From positions 1 through 64,000 of the forward strand of contig NZ_JABFOE010000018.1 of assembly GCF_013116745.1 (NCBI RefSeq): a DNA stretch of 64,000 bases, written 5' to 3'. Positions 7,683 to 16,629 of this stretch are shown one piece after another (the stretch's first letter is position 1; each line of letters opens with the position of its first letter). The translations under genes and the position numbers were made by a program. Below the pieces are notes generated by a model, which saw only the letters and a list, made by a program, of their open reading frames with translations, did no database searches and was not told the origin of the DNA. The stretch comes from Arthrobacter sp. 260. Its GTDB lineage: Bacteria; Actinomycetota; Actinomycetes; Actinomycetales; Micrococcaceae.

Positions 7683-8768
7683 CTAGCCCTGGGGGATGCT
7701 GGCGGCCGTTTCGCGTCGGATTGCTTCGGCAAAGGCGTCGACGTCCTCGGCGGTGGTATCGAACGAGCACATCCAGCGCACCTCGCCGGTGGCAGCGTCC
7801 CAGTCGTAGAACTTGAACTGTTCACGGACCCGGTTGGCCGCATCCCGGGGAAGCACCGCGAAGACGGCGTTGGCAGCTGTCTGTTGGGTGAGCTGCACCC
7901 CCGGGATCTCCTGCACCAGCAGGGTGAGCCTCGCGGCCATCGCGTTTGAGTGCACAGCTGAACGCAGCCACAAACCATCCTCCAGGAGGGCGATCAGCTG
8001 GGCCGAGATGAATCGCATCTTGGAGGCCAGTTGCATGTTCATCTTGCGCAGGTAGGTCAGGCCGGTGGCCGCCTCGGGGTTCAGGACCACCACGCACTCC
8101 CCGAACAGCAACCCATTCTTGGTGCCGCCGAAGGAAAGGATGTCGACGCCAGCATCCCGGGTGAAGGCCCGCAGGGGAAGGTTCAGCGCCGCCGCGGCGT
8201 TCGCGATCCGGGCGCCGTCCATGTGGAGGTGCATGCCGCGGGCATGGACATGATCGGCGATAGCCCTGATCTCTTCGACCGTGTAGAGGGTGCCCAGTTC
8301 GGTGGTCTGCGTGATCGACACGGCCAGCGGCTGGGCGCGGTGCTCGTCACCCCAGCCCCATGCCTCAAGGTCGATCAGGTCAGGTGTCAGCTTCCCATCC
8401 GGGGTCGGAACCGCGAGGAGCTTGATACCGGCGATCCGCTCGGGGGCCCCATTTTCGTCCTTGTTGATGTGGGCGGTTTGCGCACAAATGACCGCCCCCC
8501 ACCGGGGGAGCAACGACTGCAGGCTGAGGACGTTTGCGCCGGTGCCATTGAAGACGGGGAACGCCTCGGTGCCCGCGCCGAAGTGTTCCTGCATGATTTC
8601 CTGCAGGCGGTGCGTGTACACGTCGTCGCCGTAGGCGGTCTGGTGTCCGCCGTTCGCAGCGGCAAGCGCGGCGAGGACTTCAGGATGCACGCCCGAGTAG
8701 TTGTCCGAGGCAAAGCCGCGGATGTCGGGGTTGTGCAGGGAGGCTGTGGGGGCGATGGTTTCAGTCAC
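7683..8768 (-). CDS. ltaE: Low-specificity L-threonine aldolase (PLP-dependent beta-eliminating lyase family)
   Basis: A 361-residue fold-type I PLP enzyme that cleaves threonine or allo-threonine to glycine and acetaldehyde. The PLP lysine is in DILSFGGTKNGLLFG; the cofactor-binding Asp lies in LHMDGARIANA. The N-terminus has the family region RGFASDNYSGVHPEVL and YGDDVYTHRLQE. Length and motif order are as expected. It diverges from the sulfatase-like gene at 8996. No operon partners. Confidence 0.9.
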   Translation of the reverse strand: MTETIAPTASLHNPDIRGFASDNYSGVHPEVLAALAAANGGHQTAYGDDVYTHRLQEIMQEHFGAGTEAFPVFNGTGANVLSLQSLLPRWGAVICAQTAHINKDENGAPERIAGIKLLAVPTPDGKLTPDLIDLEAWGWGDEHRAQPLAVSITQTTELGTLYTVEEIRAIADHVHARGMHLHMDGARIANAAAALNLPLRAFTRDAGVDILSFGGTKNGLLFGECVVVLNPEAATGLTYLRKMNMQLASKMRFISAQLIALLEDGLWLRSAVHSNAMAARLTLLVQEIPGVQLTQQTAANAVFAVLPRDAANRVREQFKFYDWDAATGEVRWMCSFDTTAEDVDAFAEAIRRETAASIPQG

Positions 8769-8889
8769 TTCTCAATTATCACCTAGGCAGCGCTCGTGGC
8801 GAGCGTTGGCGTCGCGGTCCCCGGGGCCCAGCGGGTTCACCGGCGTCAGGCGGAGGCATAACGATCCGGTGCCGGCGGCCGGGGATCTG

Positions 8890-8918
8890 TTGAATGAGGC
8901 TGTAATCGGTACTACGCT
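8890..8918 (+). promoter_or_regulatory. Promoter of the sulfatase-like gene
   Basis: TTGAAT at 8890-8895 and TACGCT at 8913-8918 are separated by 17 bases, giving a start near 8925 and a leader of about 70 bases. The pattern fits the actinobacterial housekeeping sigma consensus. Confidence 0.5.
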
Positions 8919-8995
8919 CTTGTGGGCCCGAACACTGGTTGGATGCCCCGGGCGTTCAGCTCACTATGCAGCCATCCAGGAAGGCAGAGGGTTCA

Positions 8996-10555
8996 ATGCT
9001 TGACCGTATGTTCTCGGTGACCCGGCGGGTCGGCGTCGTCGTGGGATGGATCGTGGTCCATGTCCTGATCGGGATCGGGCTGGCCCTGCTCCTTGCCGCC
9101 GCCATCATCCAGTTCTTCTGGGGCGAGATTTCGGTCAACCAGATGCTCCTGAACATTGTTGCAGTGGAAACCGATGGCGGAGGCGGACCCATCGTCTGGG
9201 TGAGCATCCTGGGGATCGGTGTGGCCCCGTTGCTTATAACGGTGGGGCTTGCTCTCTGGCTGTACTTCCGCCGCCGCAAGGTCCGCCACAGCGGCGGCTC
9301 CATCCAGCCACGCCGCCCACCCTGGATCATGCGCATGGTCTCCACGGTTCTGGTGGCCGCAGTGGTTATCGGTGGCTCCACCGCTTTCGCCGCGACCGTG
9401 GGGGTGGGGGACTACCTCGACGCGGTCAACTCCGATTATGAGGTCGGCGACTTTTATGTGGAGCCGACAGTGACCAGCGACGCGGACAAGCGCAACCTGG
9501 TTCTCATCTACCTCGAGTCGGGTGAGGGAACACTCGCGGACGACGAATTGTTCGAGAAGGACGCGTTCGCCCCCCTTAAGGCCGTCACCCCGGCAGCGGA
9601 CGGCTGGCAGACCGTCGAGGACCTGCAGCAATACGAGGGCGGAGGCTGGACCATGTCCGGCATCACCTCGACGCAGTGCGGTATCCCGCTCAAGGGTATT
9701 GGCTCCAGTTCCGGCGGCGGCGCCTACAACGCGCTGGGTGGAAATGTCCAGACTTACCTCGACGGGGCGACCTGCCTCGGAGATGTCCTGGGCCAGCACG
9801 GCTACACGAGTGTTTTCCTGGGTGGCGCAAACGCCTCGTTCGCCGCGAAGGATGTTTTCCTGGACAGCCATGGCTACGCCGAGGTGAAGGACCTGTCCTA
9901 CTGGCGCACCCTGGGCGAGCCAGCCACAGCCTTCCGCACCGACTGGGGGCTGAGCGATGAACGCCTCCTGGCTCATGCCAGGGACGAGGTTGACGAACTG
10001 CACGCCACTGCCGAGAGGACCGGCCAGCCCTTCAACCTCTCGCTGTTGACCCTGGATTCACATGAGCCGGTTCACATCTACGACTATTGCGAGGTGGACA
10101 CCCGGAACGAGGTCACCTCCGCGTTCTTCTGCTCGATGACTCAGGTGGCGGGTTTCGTGGAGCACATGGAGCAGCAGGGCTACCTAGAGGACACGGCCGT
10201 GGTGATCATGGGCGACCATCTCAAGCAGATCGGCGGCGGCCATGCGTTCCAGGATGAGCTGGAGGACCACGGCAACCGGACCATCTTCAATCGGATCTGG
10301 GTGCCGGGCGGGGACGGGGATGCAGATCTGCGCCCCGGTGTGGACCAGCTGAGTATGTACCCCACCATCCTGGAGGCTGCAGGGCTGACACTGTCGGGTC
10401 GGGAAGCTGGCCTGGGCGTCTCAGCCTTTGCCTCGGAAGCGCCCCCCGGATCGGCGCAGGCGATGGACCCGAGCCACTATGCGGAACTGGTGACCTCGCT
10501 CTCCCCGGAGTTCTACGCGGAGGCCTGGAGCGGTGAGGACGCCGCCGCTCAATAG
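8996..10555 (+). CDS. Membrane-anchored LtaS/OpgB-type phosphoglycerol transferase-like sulfatase-fold protein
   Basis: The 519-residue protein begins at ATG 8996 behind GGCAGAGGG. Three membrane helices (about 13-42, 64-90 and 110-134) precede an extracytoplasmic alkaline phosphatase-fold domain. That domain shows LVLIYLESGEGTL (metal-binding Glu), WTMSGITSTQCGIPLKG (nucleophile Thr region) and VVIMGDHLKQ (metal-binding Asp-His), the set seen in OpgB/MdoB and LtaS enzymes that move phosphoglycerol from phosphatidylglycerol onto glycans or teichoic acid. The TSTQCGIP block is closest to OpgB. Substrate here is unknown; a wall polymer or membrane glycolipid is likely. It has its own promoter and no partners; its stop is only 12 bases from the convergent SDR gene. 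Confidence 0.75.
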   Translation: MLDRMFSVTRRVGVVVGWIVVHVLIGIGLALLLAAAIIQFFWGEISVNQMLLNIVAVETDGGGGPIVWVSILGIGVAPLLITVGLALWLYFRRRKVRHSGGSIQPRRPPWIMRMVSTVLVAAVVIGGSTAFAATVGVGDYLDAVNSDYEVGDFYVEPTVTSDADKRNLVLIYLESGEGTLADDELFEKDAFAPLKAVTPAADGWQTVEDLQQYEGGGWTMSGITSTQCGIPLKGIGSSSGGGAYNALGGNVQTYLDGATCLGDVLGQHGYTSVFLGGANASFAAKDVFLDSHGYAEVKDLSYWRTLGEPATAFRTDWGLSDERLLAHARDEVDELHATAERTGQPFNLSLLTLDSHEPVHIYDYCEVDTRNEVTSAFFCSMTQVAGFVEHMEQQGYLEDTAVVIMGDHLKQIGGGHAFQDELEDHGNRTIFNRIWVPGGDGDADLRPGVDQLSMYPTILEAAGLTLSGREAGLGVSAFASEAPPGSAQAMDPSHYAELVTSLSPEFYAEAWSGEDAAAQ

Positions 10556-10567
10556 TGCTGGCCGCAG

Positions 10568-11308
10568 TTACCCGGCCAGGACGATCCGCTCACCGTTGAT
10601 CGACTGGGCGTCCGCGGCATACAGTTCGGCCACCGCTGTCGCCAGCTCATCGACGTGGGTGTAACCCGGGAACCTGCGTTCCGGATGTTTCGCCCGTAAT
10701 GCGTCATCCAGGAGCGCCTTGACCACCAGGATGGTGGCAGCGGCAGTGACCGGGGCGCCATCGTCCCCTGCCTGCTGATCGGTCCGGAAACCTTCAGCAA
10801 CTGCGCGCGTCCAGGTCTCCGCCGCCGACTTGACCGCGGCATAGGAGGCGACTGCCGCCGTCGGGCGGTCGACGGCGGTCGAGGAGACGATCGCCAGCCT
10901 GCCCGTCGACGACGCGAGGAGCGGGGCGTAGAAGGCGCGGCTGGTATTACGCAGCGTGGTGAGGCCATGGGCGTGAAGCGCATCGTAATCGTCGTCGGTC
11001 TGTCCCGTGATCCTGTTGCCACCGCGCCATCCGCCCACCAGGTGGATCAGTCCATCGACCGACGGATAGTCGGTGCTGAGTGCTGTGGCGACCGCGTTCA
11101 CGGCAAGGACGTCAGTGAGGTCGCACACGCGGCGGTCGACACGGTCGAGGTGGCCGAGGGCAGCCTCGAGCCGGCCGGCATGGGATCCCAGAGCGACCAC
11201 CGTCGCGCCGTATTCCGTCAGGAGGGTTGCACACGCTACCCCTGACGCTCCGGCAGCACCGGCGACGACGACGGTCAGGCCGTCGAGTGAGGGCACCGCT
11301 GCGTTCAC
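10568..11308 (-). CDS. Short-chain dehydrogenase/reductase
   Basis: A 246-residue Rossmann oxidoreductase. The cofactor motif is VVVAGAAGASGVA near residue 14, the active-site Ser lies in AIVSSTAVDRP and the YxxxK pair in ASYAAVKSAAE. LVGGW marks the NNAG-equivalent strand. It starts with GTG at 11308, which overlaps the stop of the upstream DUF6421 gene as GTGA, so the two are translated together. I recall the same SDR-DUF6421 pairing in streptomycetes, suggesting a common metabolic task. Substrate unknown. Confidence 0.85.
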   Translation of the reverse strand: MNAAVPSLDGLTVVVAGAAGASGVACATLLTEYGATVVALGSHAGRLEAALGHLDRVDRRVCDLTDVLAVNAVATALSTDYPSVDGLIHLVGGWRGGNRITGQTDDDYDALHAHGLTTLRNTSRAFYAPLLASSTGRLAIVSSTAVDRPTAAVASYAAVKSAAETWTRAVAEGFRTDQQAGDDGAPVTAAATILVVKALLDDALRAKHPERRFPGYTHVDELATAVAELYAADAQSINGERIVLAG

Positions 11309-12714
11309 GCTGCGGTCCCGGTGATGCCGGCAGTGGATTCGATGACTGGTTTCATCTTGCGGTCCAGCGCTTCGAAGAACATGGACAGGGGGAATTCATC
11401 GTCCAGGACGGCATCGGTGAGCCCGCGGGGCGGGCCGGTCAGTTCGAGCGCGTCGGGGCCCTTCGCCCACACCGACGCCGGGTGCGGCGTGACGGTGTCG
11501 GTCACCAACTGGTAGGCAGCAAGCCAGTGGGCGATCTTGGGCCGGTCGATTGAACGCCAGTACAGCTGTTCGATCTTCTCGCCCAGGGCGATGACGACGG
11601 CGGGAACCTCCGCCCAGTCGATGCTCAGGCGGCTGTCGGTCCAGTGCAGGACGTGGTGCTGGTGCATCCACGCGAACAGGAGCTGACCTCCCAGACCGTC
11701 GTAGTTCCGGACGCGGCTGCCGGTGATGGAAAAGCGGAAGATCCGGTCGAAGATGACCGCGTACTGCACCAGCCGGGCATGACGGCGGGTCTCATCGGGC
11801 GCCGATTCGTCCTGGGCGATCCGCACCGATTCCCGGAAGGCTGTCAGGTCGCAGCGCAGTTCCTCGAGCGAGTAGAGGAAGTAGGGCATGCGCTGCTTGA
11901 TCATGAAGGGGTCGAACGGCAGATCGCCCCGCATGTGGGTGCGGTCATGAATGAGGTCCCACATCACGAAGGTCCGCTCCGCCAGCTGCTGGTCCGCGAC
12001 GAGTTCCGCTGCTTCGGCGGGCAGGTCTAGTTTGGTGATTTCGGCCGCTGCGGTGACCACCCGGCGGAACCGTGCCGCCTCACGGTCGGCGAAAATGGCG
12101 CCCCAGGTGAACTGCGGCGTCGAACTCACAGCAACCGTTTCGGGGAACAGGACAGCCGAGTTGGTGTCGTAGCCGGCGGTGAAGTCGAGGAACCGGATGG
12201 GGACGAAGAGCCTGTTGGAGTAGTCCCCGGCCTCCAGTTCGGCGATGAACTCGGGCCACAGCACCTCGATCAGCACTGCTTCCACCAGGCGGTTGGTGCT
12301 GCCATTCTGGGTGTACATGGGGAACACCACCAGGTGCTGGAGCCCGTCCACCCGGTGCTGCTGGGGCTGGAATTGCAACAGGGAGGCAAGGAAATCGGGA
12401 ACACCGAAGCCCGTGTCGCGCCAGGACGTGAAGTCTTGCACGACGGCAGTGAGGTAGCCGGCGTCGTGCGGAAAGAGTGGGGCAAGCGCGTCAATGGCTT
12501 CGATAATTGTGTCTACTGACGAGGATGCTGCCGGATGGTCGGCTGACTCAGGGACCGAGCCGTCCTTGATCTGGAGAGCCTGGAGGGCCGACGCGGCGGC
12601 CTTGAGCCGATGCCACGCAGGCGTACTCTCGGGAGCGCCAGCGGGCCGGCCCGTGACGGGGAGGGTTGTCGCTTCTGCTAGCAGGAGGCTGGGGTTCGTC
12701 GTCGTCGTGGTCAT
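11305..12714 (-). CDS. DUF6421 family protein
   Basis: A 469-residue soluble protein with sequence blocks such as HLVVFPMYTQNGS, FVMWDLIHDRTHMRGDLPFDPFMIKQRMPYF and WMHQHHVLHWTD. The His/Asp-rich LIHDRTHMRGDLPFDP block looks like a possible metal site. The match to DUF6421 is from memory. Start is taken as ATG 12714: TACGCT lies 8 to 13 bases upstream, so the message may be leaderless, and no Shine-Dalgarno is present; a 20-residue longer frame is less likely. It precedes and overlaps the SDR gene. A 6-bp inverted repeat (12763-12779) sits in its promoter region. Function unknown. Confidence 0.6.
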   Translation of the reverse strand: MTTTTTNPSLLLAEATTLPVTGRPAGAPESTPAWHRLKAAASALQALQIKDGSVPESADHPAASSSVDTIIEAIDALAPLFPHDAGYLTAVVQDFTSWRDTGFGVPDFLASLLQFQPQQHRVDGLQHLVVFPMYTQNGSTNRLVEAVLIEVLWPEFIAELEAGDYSNRLFVPIRFLDFTAGYDTNSAVLFPETVAVSSTPQFTWGAIFADREAARFRRVVTAAAEITKLDLPAEAAELVADQQLAERTFVMWDLIHDRTHMRGDLPFDPFMIKQRMPYFLYSLEELRCDLTAFRESVRIAQDESAPDETRRHARLVQYAVIFDRIFRFSITGSRVRNYDGLGGQLLFAWMHQHHVLHWTDSRLSIDWAEVPAVVIALGEKIEQLYWRSIDRPKIAHWLAAYQLVTDTVTPHPASVWAKGPDALELTGPPRGLTDAVLDDEFPLSMFFEALDRKMKPVIESTAGITGTAA

Positions 12715-12762
12715 GGAAGTGAGCGTAGCAACCCTCAAGGTTTCCTTACCCAAGATCCAGCC

Positions 12763-12779
12763 AAGAGTAAGCAACTCTT
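12763..12779. promoter_or_regulatory. Inverted repeat upstream of DUF6421-SDR
   Basis: AAGAGT and ACTCTT flank a five-base spacer about 50 bases upstream of the DUF6421 start. It is a candidate operator; no matching regulator is nearby. Confidence 0.35.
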
Positions 12780-12802
12780 ATGATTCTCGAGCCGGGCGTG
12801 GC

Positions 12803-12831
12803 GGGGAGACCCAGACATGCTGGACCTCCCC
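12803..12831 (-). terminator. Hairpin after msrB
   Basis: Arms GGGGAG...CCAG and CTGG...CTCCCC form an interrupted stem 12 bases past the msrB stop on the minus strand. It would close the USP-msrB unit before the next promoter. Confidence 0.5.
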
Positions 12832-12842
12832 TGCGGGTTTAC

Positions 12843-13265
12843 CTAGGCCTGTTCCACCAGTTTCATCGAGACTGAATTGATGCAGAACCGCTGGTCGGTG
12901 GGGGTGCCGTAGCCCTCTCCCTCGAACAGATGGCCAAGGTGTGAATCGCAATTGGCGCAGCGGACCTCGGTGCGCTGCATGCCCATTGAGTTGTCGTGCA
13001 GATAGCGGACCGTGTTCTCAGCCAGCGGCGCCCAGAAGGAGGGCCAACCGCAGTGCGAATCGAATTTCTCGTTGCTGGTGAAGAGCTCATGCCCGCACGC
13101 ACGGCACTGATACACACCCTTGGTAGTGGTGTCGTAATACTCGCCGGTGTAGGGCCGTTCCGTGCCAGCCTGACGGAGGACGCGGTATTCCTCACTGGTC
13201 AGCTCGGAACGCCACTCGTCGTCGGTCTTCTGGACAGGGACTTCGCTGGGTTCTGTTGTGCTCAT
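12843..13265 (-). CDS. msrB: Peptide-methionine (R)-S-oxide reductase
   Basis: A 140-residue enzyme that reduces methionine-R-sulfoxide in proteins. The catalytic Cys is in DQRFCINSVSMK near residue 130. Two CxxC pairs, CRACG (about 54-58) and CANCDSHLGH (about 104-107), bind the structural zinc; the substrate region HCGWPSFW is intact. The gene follows the USP-like gene by 14 bases on the same strand, and the pair may form a small stress-response operon. Confidence 0.95.
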   Translation of the reverse strand: MSTTEPSEVPVQKTDDEWRSELTSEEYRVLRQAGTERPYTGEYYDTTTKGVYQCRACGHELFTSNEKFDSHCGWPSFWAPLAENTVRYLHDNSMGMQRTEVRCANCDSHLGHLFEGEGYGTPTDQRFCINSVSMKLVEQA

Positions 13266-13279
13266 GACTTCTTCAACGC

Positions 13280-13771
13280 CTAGGAATCCCCAATAAATCC
13301 CGAACCGGAATAGAGATGCAGCACAGGCACCCCGAGCCGGTCCTGGGCCTGGTTCGCCCAGTCGGTGTGGAGCGTGTCCGCGACGGCGTGTGGCCGGGTG
13401 ATGACCACCGCCTGCCGGGCACCATGCTGGCTCACGGCGTCGACCATTGCCTCGACGGCGTTGCCGGTGGCAATGAAGCCACGCGCAGGGAGCCCATGGG
13501 CTTCGGCGACCCGCATGGACGCCTCAAGGGCGGCCTCCGCACTTTCCCTGGATTCCTGGGCCGACTGCTGCCCCTGGGACAGATCGCGGAAGGCGTCGGC
13601 GAACTCCAGCAGGCTCAGGTGGTGGAAGAACTCGACCATCACATTCTTGTGCCGGTCATCGGGAATCAGCACCAGCAGCGTTGTCTGTTCCTCACCGACA
13701 AGGGTCAGCAGGTTCTTTGCGTCGCCATCGTTGAGGCTCTCTTCGGTCAATACCACTATCGTCTCAGCCAT
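13280..13771 (-). CDS. USP-like (universal stress protein fold) protein, conserved hypothetical
   Basis: A 163-residue protein with the alternating hydrophobic strands of a Rossmann-like USP fold: TIVVLTEES at the start, TTLLVLIPDD, and a C-terminal ARQAVVITRPHAVADTLHTDWANQAQDRLGVPVLHLY. The usual USP nucleotide motif G-x2-G-x9-G-S/T is absent, so it would be a non-canonical member. A helix-rich middle (residues 60-95) contains EFADAFRDLSQGQQSAQESRE split by charged residues. It lies immediately upstream of msrB. Function not established. Confidence 0.6.
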   Translation of the reverse strand: MAETIVVLTEESLNDGDAKNLLTLVGEEQTTLLVLIPDDRHKNVMVEFFHHLSLLEFADAFRDLSQGQQSAQESRESAEAALEASMRVAEAHGLPARGFIATGNAVEAMVDAVSQHGARQAVVITRPHAVADTLHTDWANQAQDRLGVPVLHLYSGSGFIGDS

Positions 13772-13880
13772 GAGCCAAGACTAGTGCTCAACGTCCCGCC
13801 ACCCTAGCGAGGACACCTGAGCCTGCGACACCCCGCAGGCGTTTGTCACCGAACACTGGGATCACAGGCAAGAATGGGGT

Positions 13881-15122
13881 ATGCGAAATTTCCCCGTCAC
13901 CGCGCCGGAGTCTTCCACCACCGCCCCGTGGCTCCGCTGGACGATGCTCGGGGTAGGGATTGGCACCGCGGTTGGCTCCTCCGTCGCGGTCGCCACGTCG
14001 GGACTCGCAGCACATTTCGCCCGGCAGGTAGTCACTCCGGCACGCGTCAGGGACGAGAACCTGGACATTCTGGCCGTGGTCGGCACGGGCACGGGCCAGC
14101 AGGTCATCCTCCCCGCCAATGACGACACCACTGTCGAGGGCACCTACAGCCTGTACTTTGACGGCGGCCGTGGCCACGCGCGCATCGGAGCGATCCGCTC
14201 CTACGTTCCCCGGGAGGGGACTGTGCAGCGGGAGGTGGAAACCGTGTATTCGGGCAATCTTGCCGGGGCCACCCGCGGGTGGTGGAGCGGTGCTGTCTTC
14301 CCTTCGCCGTCGGCTGTCGGGTTTGCCGATGAAGAGGTGGGCATCCCGGTGGATGGGGGAGTCGCGCCAGCCTGGCTGATCCGTGCCGAGGAAACCTCAA
14401 AGGACTGGGCGGTGATGGTGCACGGCAGGGGAGTGCAACGCACCGAAGGGTTGCGGGCCGTGCGGCTGGCGCGCTCGCTCGGGATGACCTGCCTGCTGGC
14501 GTCCTACCGGAACGACGGCGAGGCTCCGCACGCCGCTGACGGCAGGTACGGGTTGGGGATGACCGAGTGGCGCGACGTCGAGGCGGCCATTGACTACGCG
14601 GTGGCCCACGGCGCCGAGGGCGTGGTGCTCTTTGGCTGGTCGATGGGTGGCGCCATTTGCCTGCAGACCGCCGATCTCTCCCGGCACCGGCAACGCATCA
14701 GGGCCCTGGTCCTTGATGGGCCCGTGATCAACTGGATCGAGGTCCTTGCCTATCACGCACAGCTCAACCGCATCCCCGCACCGATCGGGAGGCTGGGGCA
14801 GTGGCTTTTGACCAACCGTGCCGGCCGCAAGGCCACCGGCCTGGCGGCGCCGCTCGACCTGAAGAGTCTCGACTGGGTGGCACGGGCCGAGCAGCTGACC
14901 ATTCCCACCCTGATTATCCACAGCGAGGACGACGAGTTTGTCCCGGTGGGCGCTTCGGCAGAACTCGCCGAGCGGAACCCGGCGTTTGTCAGCTTCGAAC
15001 GGTTCCATCGGGCCCGGCATACCAAGGAATGGAACGTCGACCCGGTGAAGTGGGAGCAGACCGTCGCCAACTGGCTGGCGCCGGTGCTGCACGGCCGTGC
15101 CCGGCCAGGGGTCAGGAACTGA
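13881..15122 (+). CDS. Alpha/beta hydrolase, membrane-anchored
   Basis: The 413-residue product has one N-terminal hydrophobic segment (about residues 17-45) that could anchor it in the membrane, then an alpha/beta hydrolase domain. The nucleophile elbow is LFGWSMGGAICL near residue 255; the acid lies in LIIHSEDDEFVPVG and the His in RARHTKEWN. The long insertion before the elbow (60-170) is specific to this family. AAGAAT followed closely by the ATG hints at a short leader. Substrate unknown. It converges on the sufE gene with a 13-base gap. Confidence 0.8.
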   Translation: MRNFPVTAPESSTTAPWLRWTMLGVGIGTAVGSSVAVATSGLAAHFARQVVTPARVRDENLDILAVVGTGTGQQVILPANDDTTVEGTYSLYFDGGRGHARIGAIRSYVPREGTVQREVETVYSGNLAGATRGWWSGAVFPSPSAVGFADEEVGIPVDGGVAPAWLIRAEETSKDWAVMVHGRGVQRTEGLRAVRLARSLGMTCLLASYRNDGEAPHAADGRYGLGMTEWRDVEAAIDYAVAHGAEGVVLFGWSMGGAICLQTADLSRHRQRIRALVLDGPVINWIEVLAYHAQLNRIPAPIGRLGQWLLTNRAGRKATGLAAPLDLKSLDWVARAEQLTIPTLIIHSEDDEFVPVGASAELAERNPAFVSFERFHRARHTKEWNVDPVKWEQTVANWLAPVLHGRARPGVRN

Positions 15123-15135
15123 CCGGGCCGCTGCG

Positions 15136-15579
15136 CTAGGCCGGCTGGCCCGCGCGCACCGTCCGTTTGATCCGGCCGAGCATGGCTGTCATGCCGCGCA
15201 TCCGTAGCGGGGTGATCGCCCGGGTCAGGCCCAACCGGTCCGGAACGTCGTCGGGGACGGCGAGGATCTCCGCCGAGGGAAGTCCGTCCAGGCCCTCATG
15301 GAGGACCCCTGCGAACCCACGCGTGGTGGGAGCCTCCGGCGGCGCCGAGAAGTAGAGGTGCACAATCCGCTCGGGGCTTTCGTCGATCTCCACCTTGAGG
15401 AACAGCGGGGTCTGGCACTCCACAACCTGCTCCAGCAACTCCGGGTGCTCCAACAGATGCGCGGGGAGTGCCGGGAGACCCTGGGAGAACTCCAGCAGCA
15501 ACTGCAGCCGGTCGGGCTCGTCCAGCGCCTGGAAATCCTCGACGATCTCGTCGAGTTTGGCTGGTAGCGGCGCGGTCAT
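15136..15579 (-). CDS. SufE family protein (cysteine desulfuration)
   Basis: A 147-residue SufE-type sulfur acceptor. The conserved QxxxCQTPLF-type loop is present as [14 protein letters not shown], with the persulfide-accepting Cys near residue 51, followed by [24 protein letters not shown]. The ATG at 15579 overlaps the sseA stop as ATGA, so it is coupled to the sulfurtransferase gene. This SseA-SufE pair is common in actinobacteria; sulfur may pass from the rhodanese to SufE, but that is inference. A longer frame running into sseA is rejected. Confidence 0.88.
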   Translation of the reverse strand: MTAPLPAKLDEIVEDFQALDEPDRLQLLLEFSQGLPALPAHLLEHPELLEQVVECQTPLFLKVEIDESPERIVHLYFSAPPEAPTTRGFAGVLHEGLDGLPSAEILAVPDDVPDRLGLTRAITPLRMRGMTAMLGRIKRTVRAGQPA

Positions 15580-16475
15580 GACGTGGGAACCTCGCCGCGC
15601 TCTTCGCCCTTGACGATGGGGACCCGCACGGCGTTGCCCCACTCGGTCCAGGAGCCGTCATAGTTGCGTACCTTGCTGAAACCGAGCAGGTAGAACAGGA
15701 CAAACCAGGTGTGGCTGGACCGTTCGCCGATGCGGCAGTAGGCAACGACGTCGTCGTCGTCCTTCAACCCGACCTCGTCACGGTAGATGGCATCGAGCTC
15801 GGCCCTGCTGCGGAACGTCCCGTCCTCGGCAGCCGCGCGCGCCCAGGGGACGGATGCGGCGGAGGGGATGTGCCCGCCACGGAGTGCGCCTTCCTCGGGG
15901 TAGGCCGGCATGTGGGTGCGGACACCGGTGTATTCGTCGGCCGAGCGGACGTCGATCAGGGGCTTGCCCAGGTGGTCGAGCACATCGCTCATGTACGCGC
16001 GGATCGGAGCGTCGTTGCGCTCGACCACCGGGTACTCGACGTTCTGGGTGGCAGGCACGTCAGTGGTGGTCGGGCGGCCCTCCGCGAGCCACTTGTCGCG
16101 GCCGCCGTCGAGCAGCCGGACATCCTCGTGGCCAAAGAGGGTGAAAACCCAGAGGGCGTACGAGGCCCACCAGTTGCTCTTGTCACCGTAAATGACAACT
16201 GTCGAGTCACGGGTGATGCCCTTGGCTGACATCAGGCGGGCGAAGGCGGCGCCGTCGACGTAGTCACGGGTGACCTCATCATTGAGGTCAGTGTGCCAAT
16301 CCACCTTCACCGCACCGGGGATGTGGCCCGTGTCGTAGAGGAGGACGTCCTCGTCCGACTCGACCACCACCAGGGAATCGGTGTCGAGGTTTTCCGCCAG
16401 CCAGGCGGTGGAGACGAGCCGTTCGGGGTGGGCATAGTGTGCGAACTTCTCATCGGGATCTGCTGCGACTGACAT
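15576..16475 (-). CDS. sseA: Thiosulfate/3-mercaptopyruvate sulfurtransferase (tandem rhodanese)
   Basis: A 299-residue two-domain rhodanese. The N-terminal domain holds [14 protein letters not shown] and [17 protein letters not shown] (no Cys); the C-terminal domain has the catalytic loop [14 protein letters not shown] with the active Cys, and ends [11 protein letters not shown]. The CRIGERSS loop type is that of the actinobacterial CysA/SseA enzymes. AAAGG lies nine bases ahead of the ATG. It leads a two-gene unit with sufE and diverges from zapE. Confidence 0.92.
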   Translation of the reverse strand: MSVAADPDEKFAHYAHPERLVSTAWLAENLDTDSLVVVESDEDVLLYDTGHIPGAVKVDWHTDLNDEVTRDYVDGAAFARLMSAKGITRDSTVVIYGDKSNWWASYALWVFTLFGHEDVRLLDGGRDKWLAEGRPTTTDVPATQNVEYPVVERNDAPIRAYMSDVLDHLGKPLIDVRSADEYTGVRTHMPAYPEEGALRGGHIPSAASVPWARAAAEDGTFRSRAELDAIYRDEVGLKDDDDVVAYCRIGERSSHTWFVLFYLLGFSKVRNYDGSWTEWGNAVRVPIVKGEERGEVPTS

Positions 16476-16629
16476 CCGTAGGCCTTTCTCGCGAAGAATA
16501 TGTGGTCTCTACTAGCGTAACCACGCCTGCCCGCAAATATTTCCGGGCGGTTCACCGCACGCCACAAAAGGCGTGGGGCGGGCGGTCACGAAGCAGTGGT
16601 CAGCTGAACGTGCCGTATTCTTGCCTACC

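Noticed and set aside
8993-10003. Minus-strand 336-residue frame opposite the sulfatase-like gene
   Set aside because: Shadow frame; the plus strand has family motifs and a promoter.
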